Shown: positions 8,919 through 17,739, counted from the first letter of the stretch. The stretch is 64,000 nucleotides of DNA from Flammeovirga sp. OC4 (GCF_000812565.1 NZ_JTAM01000002.1:186001-250000); one strand, 5' to 3'. Numbers and translations: made by a program. Notes: generated by a model not told the origin, from the letters alone.

Positions 8919-8945
8919 AAAGCGATGCAATGCATGGCTTTTTTT
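8919..8945 (+). terminator. Second terminator downstream of the RNA
   Basis: An imperfect stem (aaagcgatgca / tgcatggcttt, one G-G mismatch) followed by seven T. It lies 13 bases after the first U-tract and may act as a back-up terminator. Confidence 0.6.
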
Positions 8946-9019
8946 ATTGTTCTGTTATTACTAAACGATCAAGCATTTCAAAGAATTTATATTTTTCTTT
9001 TGTAAGATGGATTATATCG

Positions 9020-9049
9020 TTGAACAATAAATTCAATTGATTACTTTTG
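9020..9049 (+). promoter_or_regulatory. Strong Bacteroidota promoter at the nadC start
   Basis: TTG at 9020-9022, exactly 19 bases, then TACTTTTG at 9042-9049, a full match to TAnnTTTG. The predicted transcription start (about 9053-9056) falls on or next to the GTG at 9055, implying a very short leader or a leaderless message. Confidence 0.7.
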
Positions 9050-9054
9050 TGTCC

Positions 9055-9912
9055 GTGAAACCGAAATATTTAACAGAAGAAGCCATCAATGCGTTTATTA
9101 CAACGGCATTGAATGAAGATATAGGAGATGGAGATCACTCAACGCTTTCTGCAGTGCCAGAAGATGCTATTGAGTCAGCACAAATGATCTTCAAAGACAA
9201 TGGTGTAATCGCAGGAATAGAAATTTCTAAGCGAATTTTTTTACACTTAGATCCTACAATGGAAATCGAAACTTTTGTAGAAGAGGGTGACCTTTTAAGC
9301 AAAGGTGATATTGTAATGAAAATTAAAGGTAATGCTCGTGCTATTTTAATGGGTGAGCGTCTAGCTTTAAACTGTGCACAACGAATGAGTGGTATTGCCA
9401 CGCATACTCAAAGAGTTGTTAGCCTAATCAAAGATTCATCTACAAAAATTCTTGACACAAGGAAAACTACTCCCAATTTCAGATTGATGGAAAAATGGGC
9501 AGTGTTTATTGGTGGTGGACAAAATCACCGATTTGGTCTCTATGATATGGTAATGCTTAAGGATAATCATATTGATTATGCAGGAAGTATTGCAAAAGCA
9601 GTCAGCGAAACAAAAGCGTACTTAAAGGCGAAGAATAAAGACTTGAAAATTGAAGTTGAAACTCGTAACCTTGATGAAGTACGTCAAGCAATTGAAGCTG
9701 ATGTAGATGTGATCATGTTAGATAATATGGATGTGCCAACAATGAAGGAGGCTGTTAGTATTATTAATGGAAAATCAGATACAGAAGCGTCAGGAGGTGT
9801 GACTGAAGAAAAAGTAGCCGAAATTGCTTCAACAGGTGTTGATTTTATCTCGTTAGGTGCATTGACACATTCAAGTTTAAGTAAAGATATCAGCCTTAAA
9901 GCTGTAAAATAA
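9055..9912 (+). CDS. nadC: Nicotinate-nucleotide pyrophosphorylase (carboxylating), quinolinate phosphoribosyltransferase
   Basis: Cytoplasmic enzyme of de novo NAD synthesis: quinolinate + PRPP to nicotinate mononucleotide, CO2 and pyrophosphate. About 285 residues, the family norm. Family motifs: ALNEDIGDGDHST near the N-terminus, ERLALNCAQRMSGIAT, the Arg/Lys segment DTRKTTPNFRLMEKWAV, GGGQNHRFGLYDMVMLKDNH and the C-terminal ISLGALTHS. Starts at TTG 9037, GTG 9049 and GTG 9055 are in frame; I chose 9055 because a promoter -7 box occupies 9042-9049. The next gene follows 8 bases later. nadA and nadB are not in the window. Confidence 0.93.
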   Translation: MKPKYLTEEAINAFITTALNEDIGDGDHSTLSAVPEDAIESAQMIFKDNGVIAGIEISKRIFLHLDPTMEIETFVEEGDLLSKGDIVMKIKGNARAILMGERLALNCAQRMSGIATHTQRVVSLIKDSSTKILDTRKTTPNFRLMEKWAVFIGGGQNHRFGLYDMVMLKDNHIDYAGSIAKAVSETKAYLKAKNKDLKIEVETRNLDEVRQAIEADVDVIMLDNMDVPTMKEAVSIINGKSDTEASGGVTEEKVAEIASTGVDFISLGALTHSSLSKDISLKAVK

Positions 9913-9920
9913 AGCATATT

Positions 9921-10469
9921 ATGACAATTAAGACAAAAAAATACCAACTAGAATCGAGTACTTATGTAAAGTTGGGCCTAATGGGTGTGATGAAAGAATT
10001 ATGGTGGTTTTGGTTTATTCCTGCTGCTATCATCATCATTCCATCATTAATATGGTCGTCTTCTATCTGGTGGATGGTAGGTTTATCCGTATTCATTTCC
10101 GTTTTATACATTTTATTTTGGTGGGCACAATTTATGGGTGCAACTCAAATGGAACAAAGTAAAATGTTCTTTGAGAAGTTATCTTACGAAATTGATAGCC
10201 GTTTTATCATGATGAAGCGTAATGCTAAAGAAGGTATGCCAGTAAAATGGGAAATGGTGAAAAGCGTAAAAGTAACGAAAGAAGCTTTCGTATTGATGCT
10301 TGGTAACGATAATATTGAGGCCAATAAAGTACAACGTTTCTTTGCAAAACGTTTAGGTATGCCTTTATACTTACCTTTCTCGATTTTCCCTACAGAAGTT
10401 GCTAAAGGTTTTATGTTTAAATTATTAGAGCGTAAAGGTTTAATTGAAGCGACTTCATCAGCTGAATAA
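9921..10469 (+). CDS. YcxB-like membrane protein
   Basis: 182-residue inner-membrane protein. Two hydrophobic helices (about residues 27-45 and 48-70) are followed by a soluble region with KWEMVKSVKVTKEAFVLML, the W..V..v pattern of YcxB-like/PH-fold domains. Only 8 bases separate it from nadC, so it is probably cotranscribed; no functional link to NAD synthesis is evident. A bidirectional terminator follows. Family assignment is from pattern memory and tentative. Confidence 0.6.
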   Translation: MTIKTKKYQLESSTYVKLGLMGVMKELWWFWFIPAAIIIIPSLIWSSSIWWMVGLSVFISVLYILFWWAQFMGATQMEQSKMFFEKLSYEIDSRFIMMKRNAKEGMPVKWEMVKSVKVTKEAFVLMLGNDNIEANKVQRFFAKRLGMPLYLPFSIFPTEVAKGFMFKLLERKGLIEATSSAE

Positions 10470-10487
10470 AAAGAACTTTTATGTCAT

Positions 10488-10528
10488 AAAAGACCTCATA
10501 GAGTTTACATCTGTGAGGTCTTTTTTTC
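10488..10528. terminator. Bidirectional terminator overlapping a coding end
   Basis: Stem agacctca / tgaggtct with flanking A and T runs. It lies between convergent genes but the 3' half falls inside the last codons of the minus-strand hydrolase gene (stop at 10505-10507). Confidence 0.75.
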
Positions 10529-11296
10529 AGTAATCCATTGTATACTTTCAATGAATACTTGAGAATGATTAGCATCAAAATAGATGATTTGATCATTGGG
10601 AAGTTTTCGTGCTACATCATTTACTTTTCGAACTGTAATGATTTTGTCTTTTTGGCCAACAAGTAAATACAATTTAGTATTATGTTGGGCAAGGATTGTG
10701 AGTAACTTTTTGTTTTCCAACTGAGTATCTTTCAACGCAATCCATGTGTTGGCAACTTTTTCACTTTCTTGTGGAGAACCTAAGCTTTTTGAAGCAAATT
10801 GAAATAAACTTCTTTTAATTAACTTCATGTTTGTCAAATATGTCAGTGTATTGTGAATAACTTTTTGATTTGACATTGCAAACCTAAAAAAAGGGGATAC
10901 GAAAGTGTGAGTAACAATAGGAAATATTGGATTTTTTGCGATTCCATCAGGGGCAATGAGGTATATTTCCTTAAAAAGTTGAGGGGCTTGTGAATAAAAA
11001 AAAGTAGCAAGTCGGGAACCAATTGAGTAACCAATTAAGTTTATTTCATGAAAAAGTTCTTTTTCAAGATATACTTTAAGGTCGCTCCAAAGAAGATGAA
11101 TATTGTGGTTAGAATTGCTACTACCATGAAATGGTAAATCTATGCTTAATATTGCAAATTGTGATAGTTTATTGGATAAGATCTTGAAAATCTCAGCACG
11201 CTGACCGTAGCCGTGTATGCATATAATGATTCTTTTATTATTTTGATCTGAATTATAATAATGAAATGATGGATTTTTAAGTAAATGATCTTTCAA
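10505..11296 (-). CDS. Alpha/beta hydrolase
   Basis: 263-residue cytoplasmic alpha/beta-fold hydrolase. The oxyanion segment is IICIHGYGQRAE, the nucleophile elbow GYSIGS (Ser), the acid in LLVGQKDKI (Asp) and the catalytic His in ANHSQVF. No signal peptide. A hydrophobic cap lies around residues 130-190. It is related to the MenH/BioH/esterase group; substrate unknown. It is divergent from the MerR-type regulator gene across only 63 bases, so the two may share control. Confidence 0.82.
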   Translation of the reverse strand: MKDHLLKNPSFHYYNSDQNNKRIIICIHGYGQRAEIFKILSNKLSQFAILSIDLPFHGSSNSNHNIHLLWSDLKVYLEKELFHEINLIGYSIGSRLATFFYSQAPQLFKEIYLIAPDGIAKNPIFPIVTHTFVSPFFRFAMSNQKVIHNTLTYLTNMKLIKRSLFQFASKSLGSPQESEKVANTWIALKDTQLENKKLLTILAQHNTKLYLLVGQKDKIITVRKVNDVARKLPNDQIIYFDANHSQVFIESIQWITEKKTSQM

Positions 11297-11359
11297 AAGT
11301 TAAAACAATTTTAATGACAAAATGTTATTGGAGTACTAATTTAGAATATGTAAAGTAAT

Positions 11360-12274
11360 ATGAGTACTTACACAATAAAAGATTTAGAACACCTTACTGG
11401 AATAAAAGCACATACTCTAAGAATCTGGGAACAACGCTACAAAATAATTATTCCCAAACGTTCGGAAACAAACATACGCTACTATGATGATGATGACCTA
11501 AAATTAATGCTTAACGTATCGTTGCTTAATTCACATGGTATTAAAATCTCAAAAATAGCAAAGTTAACGCAAGAGCAAATTCGAGAGGAGGTTTTTAATG
11601 TCATGAGCTCAAGTGACAATTATTCCGATCAAATCACGCAGCTAACTACTTGCATGCTTAACTTTGATGAATTTCAATTCGAAAAGGTGATTTCAACTGC
11701 AATATTGAAATACAGCTTCGAAGAAAGTATGATCAATATAATATTCCCTTTCCTTACAAGAGTGGGTTTTCTTTGGCAAATTGGAGCTATTTCGCCTGCA
11801 CAAGAGCACTTTATCTCCCATCTAGTACGACAAAAGATTATCGTAGCACTAGATGCGATTATGTTGAAGGATGATAAGGGTAAACCGCGATTTACACTCT
11901 TTTTACCCGAAGGAGAGTTACACGAAATTACTTTACTTTTTGCTTGTTATATCATCAAGTCTAGAGGTTTTAAAGTAACTTATTTAGGACAGTCGCTACC
12001 ATTAGAAGAACTGCAAGAGGTTTACAAGACTACACCTTGCGAGTATATGCTAACGGTATCTACTTCACTTATCAAAACCGGTAATTTACAGGAGTATATT
12101 TTAAATCTTGGTAAGGCATTTCCAGACACAAAGGTCCTTCTTACAGGAAGACAGATCATTGGTATGGATTATGAAATGACCGACAATGCAGAGCTCTTAC
12201 CTAGTTTACCAGGTTTTATTGGTTTGATTGATAATTTAGCTAAGAATTTTTCACTGAGTGATGCTGATGCTTGA
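11360..12274 (+). CDS. MerR-family regulator with B12-binding domain (CarH/LitR-like)
   Basis: Transcription factor of 304 residues: an N-terminal MerR helix-turn-helix (YTIKDLEHLTGIKAHTLRIW, residues 4-23), then a cobalamin-binding module. The cap motif Wx9EH is intact (Trp139, Glu149, His150). The cobalt-ligand motif E/DxHxxG reads ELHEIT: His188 is present but the Gly is Thr191. A Rossmann-like domain follows to the C-terminus. In CarH and LitR adenosylcobalamin is a light sensor that controls carotenoid or stress genes; a light role here is inference. It is divergent from an alpha/beta hydrolase gene and overlaps the convergent folB gene by 24 bases. Confidence 0.9.
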   Translation: MSTYTIKDLEHLTGIKAHTLRIWEQRYKIIIPKRSETNIRYYDDDDLKLMLNVSLLNSHGIKISKIAKLTQEQIREEVFNVMSSSDNYSDQITQLTTCMLNFDEFQFEKVISTAILKYSFEESMINIIFPFLTRVGFLWQIGAISPAQEHFISHLVRQKIIVALDAIMLKDDKGKPRFTLFLPEGELHEITLLFACYIIKSRGFKVTYLGQSLPLEELQEVYKTTPCEYMLTVSTSLIKTGNLQEYILNLGKAFPDTKVLLTGRQIIGMDYEMTDNAELLPSLPGFIGLIDNLAKNFSLSDADA

Positions 12275-12607
12275 TGCATAACATACACCGCCAATAGGAG
12301 GATTATATTTTTTGACTTTTACGGTAACCTGAAAAGCTGTTTTAGGCCATTTTTGATATATTCTATCGACAATCTTTTGCCCTAGATGCTCTAGAAGTTT
12401 GCACGAAACACTCATTTCGCTATTCACTATATTATATAAATCCATATAATTGATAGTACCTTCTAGATTGTCAGTTTGTGCTGCATCATCAAAGTTAGTG
12501 TCCACAAAAAGGTCAACTCCGTATTTATTACCTATTTTTTGTTCTTCTTCAAAAAAACCATGGTAAGCAAAAAATTCTAGCCCTTCTAGAGCAATAGTAT
12601 GTTTCAT
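12251..12607 (-). CDS. folB: Dihydroneopterin aldolase
   Basis: Folate-pathway enzyme: 7,8-dihydroneopterin to 6-hydroxymethyl-7,8-dihydropterin and glycolaldehyde. 118 residues, typical. Motifs: LEGLEFFAYHGFFEEEQ, the NYMDLYNIV segment, LLEHLGQKIVDRI and VKVKKYNPPIGG. The ATG at 12607 is preferred over a TTG at 12625, which would overlap the DivIVA gene. It is the last gene of a five-gene minus-strand cluster, 10 bases after the DivIVA stop, and its 3' end overlaps the MerR gene by 24 bases. Confidence 0.92.
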   Translation of the reverse strand: MKHTIALEGLEFFAYHGFFEEEQKIGNKYGVDLFVDTNFDDAAQTDNLEGTINYMDLYNIVNSEMSVSCKLLEHLGQKIVDRIYQKWPKTAFQVTVKVKKYNPPIGGVCYASSISITQ

Positions 12608-12617
12608 TATGAATTGA

Positions 12618-13262
12618 TTAGTCAAGATTTAAATCTTCAAAAAAGTTGGTGTTTAAAGAATCGTCAACGGCAATTTTGTCCTGCATTTTCTTAGTTTGTT
12701 CTTTTTGAGCTTTTACAGCTTCTTGATCACTATATGCCAACTTTTTGATTGCTTTTAATCTTCTTGCTTCACCCAAAGTTTTCTCGGCCATATCACTTAG
12801 GGCTTCTAAAAGCTTATCAGAATAATTATCAATCGCTTGATAATCCCTTTTGATCATTTTAGTGTTTTTGCGTAAGGTATCCATTTCATGTTGATACCTT
12901 TTTTGCACCTCTTCCATTGCTTTTTGAGCTCTATCTTCCGCTTCTTGAACAATAAATTGAGCACGTTGCTGAGCATTTGCGAGCATGGCAGAAGTTTGAG
13001 ATTTAGTATCATCTATTGCCTTTTGACGAGCATTTTCGGCATTATTGATACTATCTATCATCTTATCTTCAAGTTCTTCGAATTTTTGTAGCCTCTTTCT
13101 ATTTTCTTCTAATTGTTGAAGCATTGTATCATTCTGAGATTTTAAATCTTCTACTTCTTTGGCTACTTTGTGTAAAAGTCTGCTAACATCTTTGGTGTCA
13201 TACCCGCCAAAGATCTTTTTTTTGATATTACTGTTGATGATGTCGTTTGGTTCAATACTCAT
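12618..13262 (-). CDS. DivIVA-domain coiled-coil protein
   Basis: 214-residue cytoplasmic protein. The N-terminal 45 residues match the DivIVA lipid-binding/dimer domain (PNDIINSNIKKKIFGGYDTK, then DVSRLLHKVAKEVEDLK), followed by a long charged coiled coil to about residue 170 and a polar tail. DivIVA/GpsB proteins mark curved membrane and recruit division or cell-wall factors, mostly in Gram-positives; Bacteroidota homologues are poorly studied. It is tightly packed with folB (10-base gap) and follows a 73-residue unknown protein gene. Confidence 0.85.
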   Translation of the reverse strand: MSIEPNDIINSNIKKKIFGGYDTKDVSRLLHKVAKEVEDLKSQNDTMLQQLEENRKRLQKFEELEDKMIDSINNAENARQKAIDDTKSQTSAMLANAQQRAQFIVQEAEDRAQKAMEEVQKRYQHEMDTLRKNTKMIKRDYQAIDNYSDKLLEALSDMAEKTLGEARRLKAIKKLAYSDQEAVKAQKEQTKKMQDKIAVDDSLNTNFFEDLNLD

Positions 13263-13307
13263 GATGATAGAACAATTCCGTGCAGTTTTTTATTTGTTTC
13301 CCTTAAA

Positions 13308-13529
13308 TTAGTCTTCATCAAGACATTTTTCCAAATTTTTCTCAATATCTTCCCAATAAGAAGTATTTGTTTCTGGTACAGGGATAGGTTCTTCACCTGT
13401 TTGTACTCTCCAATAATTAGAATTGTACAGGCATTTTTTTTGGTATTCAGACAATTGATTAAACTTCGCGTAGTTTGTACTCTTGCCTTTTTGTGCAATT
13501 AAAGTTTGGTATATTTCTTTGCTCTTCAT
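13308..13529 (-). CDS. Small acidic protein of unknown function
   Basis: 73 residues, soluble, acidic C-terminus (IEKNLEKCLDED), two cysteines, Tyr/Asn-rich middle. I chose this frame over a competing 79-residue frame (13259-13498) because it begins 3 bases after the stop of the preceding gene and ends before the DivIVA start. It looks like a member of the same operon. No family recognised. Confidence 0.6.
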   Translation of the reverse strand: MKSKEIYQTLIAQKGKSTNYAKFNQLSEYQKKCLYNSNYWRVQTGEEPIPVPETNTSYWEDIEKNLEKCLDED

Positions 13530-13532
13530 TTT

Positions 13533-14033
13533 CTAAAATCCTTTATTTTTCAAATTTAACTCTTCGTAGCCCACTTCATAAATGCCTTCTTCGATCCAAA
13601 AACCAATTGCTTTTTTATCATTAATGAAACAATATATGACCTCTCCGCAATATTGATTTTCTTCATCTCGATAATTGAATTGAATATTTAAGAAGTTATG
13701 ATATAAGAAGCCTTTTCCTGATTGAATTTGACCGCTAATACCTAAATCCCATTTCGAAAACCATTGTCCATCGTTGAGTAAGGATAGATTTAAGTTTCCA
13801 TTGTAAGTGCTATCAGTAGCCCATGTATTATGACCGTTTACAGCGTAATTTCCTTCGATAGAAGTGATCTTTTGTTGCGGAATTACTGCTGCAATTTTAC
13901 CATGAAGTGAACAATAAGCATTATATAATTCATGAAAACGTTCTTCTATATTTTCTTCAGAAATTGCTTGTTCCCAATAATTTATGGATGATTGTGGTTT
14001 GAATATTTCTTTAATCCAATTTAAAAGTCTCAT
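13533..14033 (-). CDS. Protein of unknown function, operon member
   Basis: 166-residue soluble protein without a signal peptide (MRLLNWIKEIFKP start). The N-terminal third is helical; the rest looks like beta strands. Its start overlaps the stop of the upstream beta-barrel gene by 4 bases (ATGA-type coupling), so the two are cotranslated. No family recognised. Confidence 0.65.
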   Translation of the reverse strand: MRLLNWIKEIFKPQSSINYWEQAISEENIEERFHELYNAYCSLHGKIAAVIPQQKITSIEGNYAVNGHNTWATDSTYNGNLNLSLLNDGQWFSKWDLGISGQIQSGKGFLYHNFLNIQFNYRDEENQYCGEVIYCFINDKKAIGFWIEEGIYEVGYEELNLKNKGF

Positions 14034-15520
14034 TCTGAAGATTGTCCAATATTGTAAGTAAACCCAAGGAATAGGCTTAGAGTATTCTCGCGTATTCCCA
14101 TAGAGTGATCTCTTTTGCCTTGCAAAACTATACGATCTTCTGGAGAAAATTCAACAGGATTAGAAAAATTAGCAACTTGCTTTAGATTCTTTCCTCTAGA
14201 AAGGGAGTATTGGAGTCCTGCAATTATATCTGTTTTGAAAATTTTAAATTGTGCACCACCTGTAAAGTGATATTGATCTAATGAAAATGTAGTAATTTCT
14301 GAAGGGAATTTATTATCTCCTCCTCCAGTATAAGGTGTGTAAGTAAAGTCGGTTCTAAAACCTCCAATTAATTCAATATTTTGATTGATATTACCTCTCA
14401 TTCCTACTGCAACATTTGTGACATTGCGATGCTGTGCTTTGTAGTTCAGCCAATTTTCAGTTTTAAAACCAATAATATTATTGGTTACGAATGCTTCTGG
14501 TGGCATATCAGTGATTAGATTATACTTTTTGATAGGAGCAAAATATTCAACCGTAAAATATAAAGATGATTTTTTTCTAAAATAGGTGGCACCAAAAGCA
14601 ACACTAAATGGTTCTTTAAATCGAGTTTCTAATTCTTCTTGTTGTTCGGTTGCCAACATATTTGGAAGAGGCTGATGGTCTATATTATTTACATTTTGTA
14701 CACTCACTTCTCTGTAAACCTTTGATGTGCCAGCATAAGCCATTGTTGGAGTTGTGATATTCAACCCTAAATGAAGGTCATTTACTGTATATTTAAATCC
14801 TATTTTAAGTAAGAATCTGGAAGTGTATCCTTTGATATTTTGAACATTAGCAAAATTAGCAATGTAAAAATCTTCAATATCAGCTGCAGCACCTTTCTCA
14901 ATGTTGTAGGCTTTTGTTTCTAGGTTGTAATCGTAGTTAATGACTGCATAAGAATGAAATGCGCTAACACCGAAGCTAAATTTATCAGAGTATTTTTTGG
15001 CCATTCCTATTCCTATCCAATAGTCTTCATATTCCATTCTATAATAAAAATCTCCGATGTATTCTTCAATTCCTGGAAGAGACTTTATGACATCTATTTG
15101 TTGTGCCGTTCTGCTTCTTATTTCAGAGGAAATATTATCTCTCGTAAAACTGGCTAATTCAATGCTCGTTTTGTCCCAATTTTTGGGTCTAAGCAAAAAG
15201 GCAACAAAACGAGGTTGTACTTTAAAGTCCCAATCAGAGTAACTATCCCCACCTCCAAGTGCATTATCATATCTGAAAATATAGGTGCTAAATATATTCG
15301 CAGAAATGGAGAAGGTTTTATAGTCTATATCGGCAATTTGTGATGGATTGTAAAATATTGAGGCAATACCGCTACCTCCTCCAACCACAGCACCGGATAG
15401 TAAACTAGCGTCAGTGTTAAAACTATTACTCCAATATCTACCTGTTTGAGCGTTTAGTGTGGAGGAAAGGAATAATAAAAAAAAGGAAATCAGTAGCTTG
15501 TATGAAAGAGAGTGAGACAT
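14030..15520 (-). CDS. Outer-membrane beta-barrel protein, OmpP1/FadL-like style
   Basis: 496-residue secreted protein. The signal peptide MSHSLSYKLLISFFLLFLSS is cleaved after LNAQ. The mature N-terminus (ASLLSGAVVGGGSGIASIFY, then NPSQIAD) matches the pattern shared by FadL/PorV-type barrels in Bacteroidota (Gly-rich, followed by YNPA-like). Many amphipathic strands follow, ending LFLGFTYNIGQ. It is the first gene of the minus-strand cluster that runs to folB. It may transport hydrophobic compounds by analogy with FadL; this is not shown by the sequence. Confidence 0.75.
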   Translation of the reverse strand: MSHSLSYKLLISFFLLFLSSTLNAQTGRYWSNSFNTDASLLSGAVVGGGSGIASIFYNPSQIADIDYKTFSISANIFSTYIFRYDNALGGGDSYSDWDFKVQPRFVAFLLRPKNWDKTSIELASFTRDNISSEIRSRTAQQIDVIKSLPGIEEYIGDFYYRMEYEDYWIGIGMAKKYSDKFSFGVSAFHSYAVINYDYNLETKAYNIEKGAAADIEDFYIANFANVQNIKGYTSRFLLKIGFKYTVNDLHLGLNITTPTMAYAGTSKVYREVSVQNVNNIDHQPLPNMLATEQQEELETRFKEPFSVAFGATYFRKKSSLYFTVEYFAPIKKYNLITDMPPEAFVTNNIIGFKTENWLNYKAQHRNVTNVAVGMRGNINQNIELIGGFRTDFTYTPYTGGGDNKFPSEITTFSLDQYHFTGGAQFKIFKTDIIAGLQYSLSRGKNLKQVANFSNPVEFSPEDRIVLQGKRDHSMGIRENTLSLFLGFTYNIGQSSE

Positions 15521-15736
15521 AAAAAACTATTGCTTTTAAGTTCTGATAGTAAGAAGAGATATGAATGATTTCAATAGAAAGTTAAAAGAAAGATAAAAAA
15601 CAACTTTTCTTTTGCCTTAATATTCAAAATAAAATTAAGTATAAATCATGAATATTTTCCTTTTTATATATGAAAAAGGTTCATTAAATTGATAGATGAT
15701 AATTACTTTTTTATCTATTCATCTAAATCAATTGAA

Positions 15737-16624
15737 ATGAGTCTCACCAAGAGCTTACGAACACTAAGTGTCTTCTTATTGCTCTCTTATTTTACTTTAC
15801 CTTTCGCTTATGGTCAATCTGACTCATTAAGTAATACCTCAAAGTATAGAGAACAATTTTTATTCTTCGGAACAACCCTAAACGTCTCCTCTAAATCTAG
15901 GGATGCAGCATTCTCTCCTTTATTGTATGGAGGTGCAGGTATAGGAGGAAACGGCGGTTTTATTACTAGAAATGAAAAGTTTGAATTCCTTTTTGATGGA
16001 GGTTTTACATTCGGAATAATGCGAACTGATTTAGCTGGTGATACCGATACAGGTGGTAATATTTTTTATACAGTTCCAATTCATACTCACGCCTTATGGA
16101 CTATTAATTCAGTGTTTAAAGGTACACCTAATGCATTTTTAAGAGTGGGAGGAGCCGTTGATTTTACTGGTAACTTCAGAGGTAATTTTTCATACACTAA
16201 CTCAGCACTGAATTTTGAATATATTTCTGGTATTGGTCCTGGAGCACAATTAGGGTGGGATGTACACCTCAACAAAACGGGTAAGTTTTTTAGGAAACGT
16301 GATAGAGATTTGACGTTTTTGTGGACTGTTTCACTTCCGATAATGGGAACTTATATGCGCCCTAGTTTCAACACAATTAGTGATTTTACAACTGGAGCTA
16401 ATTTTATTTCAGGAGGTGCAAAACAAAATTTTGCTTTTATTGGAGACCTTGTTCAATTTAATTCAAGGCTAGATATGTACTATAGGTTGCATAATAAAAA
16501 TGCTTTTAAGCTTTTTTACGAATGGAAGTATTTTGCAGTCAATGAAGGAAGTAGCGGAAATACTCAAGGTGCATATCATCAATTAGGTTTAGCATTTATG
16601 TTTAATGTCACGGGAAATAAATAA
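15737..16624 (+). CDS. Secreted beta-barrel protein of unknown function
   Basis: 295 residues from the ATG at 15737; a longer frame from 15689 would add 16 residues before the signal peptide (MSLTKSLRTLSVFLLLSYF, cleaved near AYGQ). The mature protein is Gly- and aromatic-rich with alternating strands, consistent with an outer-membrane barrel. It is 2 bases upstream of the S41 peptidase gene, so the two form an operon. Confidence 0.7.
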   Translation: MSLTKSLRTLSVFLLLSYFTLPFAYGQSDSLSNTSKYREQFLFFGTTLNVSSKSRDAAFSPLLYGGAGIGGNGGFITRNEKFEFLFDGGFTFGIMRTDLAGDTDTGGNIFYTVPIHTHALWTINSVFKGTPNAFLRVGGAVDFTGNFRGNFSYTNSALNFEYISGIGPGAQLGWDVHLNKTGKFFRKRDRDLTFLWTVSLPIMGTYMRPSFNTISDFTTGANFISGGAKQNFAFIGDLVQFNSRLDMYYRLHNKNAFKLFYEWKYFAVNEGSSGNTQGAYHQLGLAFMFNVTGNK

Positions 16625-16626
16625 AA

Positions 16627-17739
16627 ATGAAAACAAATCAATTTAAAACTGTTGTCTTAAGTGTTTTTGTAGCTGTTTTTTTATTTAGCTGTGAAAACTT
16701 ATTTATAGAAAAAGATCCAGGAAGTAATCATAGAGCTTCCTTTGAATATTTATGGAATAAGGTCAATGAGCAATACTCATACCTTGAATTAAAAAATATA
16801 GATTGGGATAGTGTCTACACTGTTTACAATTCTAAGGTGGAAGATGATATGCCTCAAGAATTGTTTTTTAGTTTAATGTTTGACATGCTAAAAACATTAG
16901 AAGATGGTCATGTTAATTTGTACTCGCCATTTAGTGTTTCTCGATACCCTGAGTTAGCTGTTCCTGATTCTAATTACAGTACAAGAATTGTCAGAGCTTC
17001 CTATTTGAGTGAGCAATATTTTGTAACAGGTCCTTTACAACATGACTTTATTCATAGAATAGATGATAATGGTCAAAAAGTGATTGATACTTTACATGTA
17101 AATGGAAACCCCAATGATATTCGAGGAATTGGCTATGTGAGGTATAGTAGTTTTGCTTCTCTGATATCCAACTATGATATTGATTATGTGATCTCAAGGT
17201 ATGGAAGGTCAACTGCAGGGTTGATCATTGATGTCAGAAGTAACGGAGGAGGTTCACCACTCAATATATTCCAGTTGTGTGAACGTTTTATTCCAGCTGA
17301 TGCCGGAGAAACAACCTTGTATTATAGTAGAAATAAGGTAGGACCTGGTGAAGATGATTTTGACGATTGGGTATCTGCTACAATATCACCTTCTGGTCTT
17401 TATTATCCTGAAAAAATTATAGTACTGACCGATAGAAGCTGTTACAGTGCAACTTCTTATTTTGCAACAGCAATGAAAGCTGTTCAAAAGTTGAGAGATG
17501 TAAAAATTATTGGAGTGCCAACGGGAGGAGGGTTAGGTGCTCCAAGGGGGGGGCAGTTGCCTAATGGATGGTATTATAGAATGTCAGTGACTCAGACTAG
17601 ATCCGTAGACGGTGATTTGGATTTTGAATTAGGTGTTCCTCCCGATATCTATCAAACTCAGAATCCTGCTGATACTCAGAAGAATATTGATACAATTTTA
17701 GAGATGGCAATTGAAGAAATAAAGCACGGTCAATGGTAG
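16627..17739 (+). CDS. S41-family peptidase, lipoprotein
   Basis: 370-residue predicted lipoprotein (lipobox LFSC at the end of the signal peptide, Cys22) with a C-terminal S41/tail-specific protease domain. Landmarks: GYVRYSSFAS, IIDVRSNGGGSP (substrate strand) and VLTDRSCYSATSYF, in which Ser274 aligns with the S41 nucleophile. A PDZ domain is not obvious. The N-terminal region (FEYLWNKVNEQYSYLELKNI) is the tricorn/IRBP-like helical domain of Bacteroidota S41 lipoproteins. Cotranscribed with the beta-barrel gene 2 bases upstream. Its target is unknown. Confidence 0.87.
   Translation: MKTNQFKTVVLSVFVAVFLFSCENLFIEKDPGSNHRASFEYLWNKVNEQYSYLELKNIDWDSVYTVYNSKVEDDMPQELFFSLMFDMLKTLEDGHVNLYSPFSVSRYPELAVPDSNYSTRIVRASYLSEQYFVTGPLQHDFIHRIDDNGQKVIDTLHVNGNPNDIRGIGYVRYSSFASLISNYDIDYVISRYGRSTAGLIIDVRSNGGGSPLNIFQLCERFIPADAGETTLYYSRNKVGPGEDDFDDWVSATISPSGLYYPEKIIVLTDRSCYSATSYFATAMKAVQKLRDVKIIGVPTGGGLGAPRGGQLPNGWYYRMSVTQTRSVDGDLDFELGVPPDIYQTQNPADTQKNIDTILEMAIEEIKHGQW

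Noticed and set aside
13259-13498. A 79-codon minus-strand frame competing with the 73-residue gene
   Set aside because: It overlaps the DivIVA start and the frame chosen at 13308-13529, which fits the operon spacing better.
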